A stretch of 64,000 bases of DNA from Thermodesulfobium sp. 4217-1 (GTDB taxonomy: Bacteria > Thermodesulfobiota > Thermodesulfobiia > Thermodesulfobiales > Thermodesulfobiaceae), in the NCBI RefSeq assembly GCF_039822205.1, contig NZ_JBAGBW010000004.1:31530-95529 (forward strand), read 5' to 3'. The translations under genes and the position numbers were made by a program. The notes beneath the pieces were generated by a model, which was given only the letters and a program-made list of their open reading frames with translations, was not told the DNA's origin and did not search any database. Positions 63,168 to 64,000 of the stretch are shown one piece after another; the first letter of the stretch is position 1, and every line of letters starts with the position of its first letter.

Positions 63168-63991
63168 TTCTCCCTCTCTTTTGGATTCATATACAATCTC
63201 AAGCCTTCGCCCAGAAAGTTAAAACCAAGCACAGAAAAGGTTATGCAAAGACCTGGAAAGATTAAAAGGTGAGGATATTCAAGAAAAAAATCCTGTGCCT
63301 CTCCAAGCATATTGCCCCAGCTAGCATAAGGCGGCTGTACTCCCAATCCCAAAAAAGAAAGGGCAGACTCAGTCATTATCGCACTTGACATCCCTAAAAC
63401 AGAAGTTACCAAAACAATATTAAGTACATTGGGCAAAATATGTTTTCTTAAAATCCACATATTATCAGCGCCAAACATCTTGCTCGCCTCTACGTAATTT
63501 GAAGTTTTGATTGAAAGAGCTTGAGTTCTTACCAGCCTTGCAATTCCCATCCAGCTTGTAAATCCTATAATAACCATAGTATAAATAATTTCAGGTCTCT
63601 TTAGAACCGATTGAACAGCCAATAGAAGAAAAATTAGGGGAAAAGAAAGCATAGCATCTACAAATCTCATAAATAAAAAATCAAATACCTTTCCAAATAA
63701 AGCAGACATGCTGCCTAAGAAAGTTCCCAAACATACGGAAATGCTAACGGCGACGAGTGCGACGCTTAAAGATACTCGACCACCATACAATAGTCTTGAC
63801 AAAATATCTCTCCCATATATATCAGTGCCCAAAGGGTGCAAAAGAGATGGAAGTTGAGGAGTGCCCAACGTAGCAAAATCAAACGCTTGTGGCGAATAAG
63901 AAGTTATAAGGGGTGCAAGTATCACACCCCCAACTATTGGAATCAGTAAAGACAAACCTAAAATAAAATAAAATCTTGATAAATTTTTCAA
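63164..63991 (-). CDS. Peptide/nickel-type ABC transporter permease (DppC/OppC family)
   Basis: The protein has 275 residues with six membrane helices. PLGTDIYGRDILSRLLYGGR near 50 is the family hallmark, and the EAA-loop region ARLVRTQALSIKTSNYVEAS KMFGADNMWILRKHILPN identifies a binding-protein-dependent permease. ALSFLGLGVQPPYASWGNML closes it. It would import oligopeptides, dipeptides or nickel chelates with a DppB partner likely encoded to the right. The start is TTG with AAAGGA upstream. The frame stays open to the edge, so a slightly longer form is possible. It overlaps uvrB by 4 bases. Confidence 0.9.
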   Translation of the reverse strand: MKNLSRFYFILGLSLLIPIVGGVILAPLITSYSPQAFDFATLGTPQLPSLLHPLGTDIYGRDILSRLLYGGRVSLSVALVAVSISVCLGTFLGSMSALFGKVFDFLFMRFVDAMLSFPLIFLLLAVQSVLKRPEIIYTMVIIGFTSWMGIARLVRTQALSIKTSNYVEASKMFGADNMWILRKHILPNVLNIVLVTSVLGMSSAIMTESALSFLGLGVQPPYASWGNMLGEAQDFFLEYPHLLIFPGLCITFSVLGFNFLGEGLRLYMNPKEREK

Positions 63992-64000
63992 ATATCCTTT

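Overview
The window is strongly AT-rich and gene-dense, with long co-directional operons. Lipopolysaccharide-type heptosyltransferases point to an outer membrane. Several genes appear to use TTG or GTG starts, and the CRISPR repeat matches the type I-B class common in thermophiles and clostridia. The mix suggests a thermophilic, probably anaerobic, Gram-negative-type bacterium. A Thermodesulfobium-like lineage is my best guess, but nothing in the window proves it. I saw no tRNA or rRNA genes.

Layout. Positions 1-12.6 kb, mainly minus strand, hold cell-surface polysaccharide genes: two GT9 heptosyltransferases, a GT2 enzyme with an apparent AUU start, a MoaD/ThiS-like protein, then a nucleotide-sugar and membrane-glycosyltransferase operon (UDP-sugar dehydrogenase, epimerase, polyprenyl-phosphate GT2, GtrA, two large polytopic proteins). 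Plus-strand uppP and minus-strand chrA sit inside this block. One polytopic protein (10229-12618) is split at an (AT)10 tract and would be in frame with 9 units. At 12.9-19.2 kb are a small carbonic-anhydrase-like protein, a 1339-residue GGDEF/EAL protein and another polytopic protein that is a paralog of the one at 5.5 kb. At 19.3-25.6 kb is kdpABC followed by a KdpD-like sensor that has no histidine-kinase end, and no kdpE. A Tat-exported metallophosphoesterase and a DHA2 drug exporter follow.

Positions 28.2-46.9 kb form a CRISPR-Cas island entirely on the minus strand. It holds a complete type I-B operon (cas6-cas8b-cas7-cas5-cas3-cas4-cas1-cas2), a 38-repeat array read leftwards from a leader next to cas2, and a second effector module, cmr1-cmr6-csx11-cmr4-cmr5-cmr3, which I assign to the rare type III-C. 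The III-C module has no Cas6 or adaptation genes of its own and lies immediately beyond the old end of the array, so it probably shares crRNAs with I-B. Its cmr1 is broken by one base at an A8/T8 tract, and its Csx11 large subunit seems to lack both the HD and the GGDD catalytic motifs.

Positions 47.1-64 kb are mostly housekeeping: a TSUP exporter, cspA with a long leader that can fold in two exclusive ways, a PDE-like GGDEF/EAL protein, a DUF2892 protein, RNase P RNA whose 3' end overlaps lspA, ahcY, ileS, a nucleoside/methylthioribose salvage cluster (mtnA, class II aldolase, purine nucleoside phosphorylase), yggU, divIVA, proC, yggS, uvrB and an oligopeptide-type ABC permease that reaches the edge.
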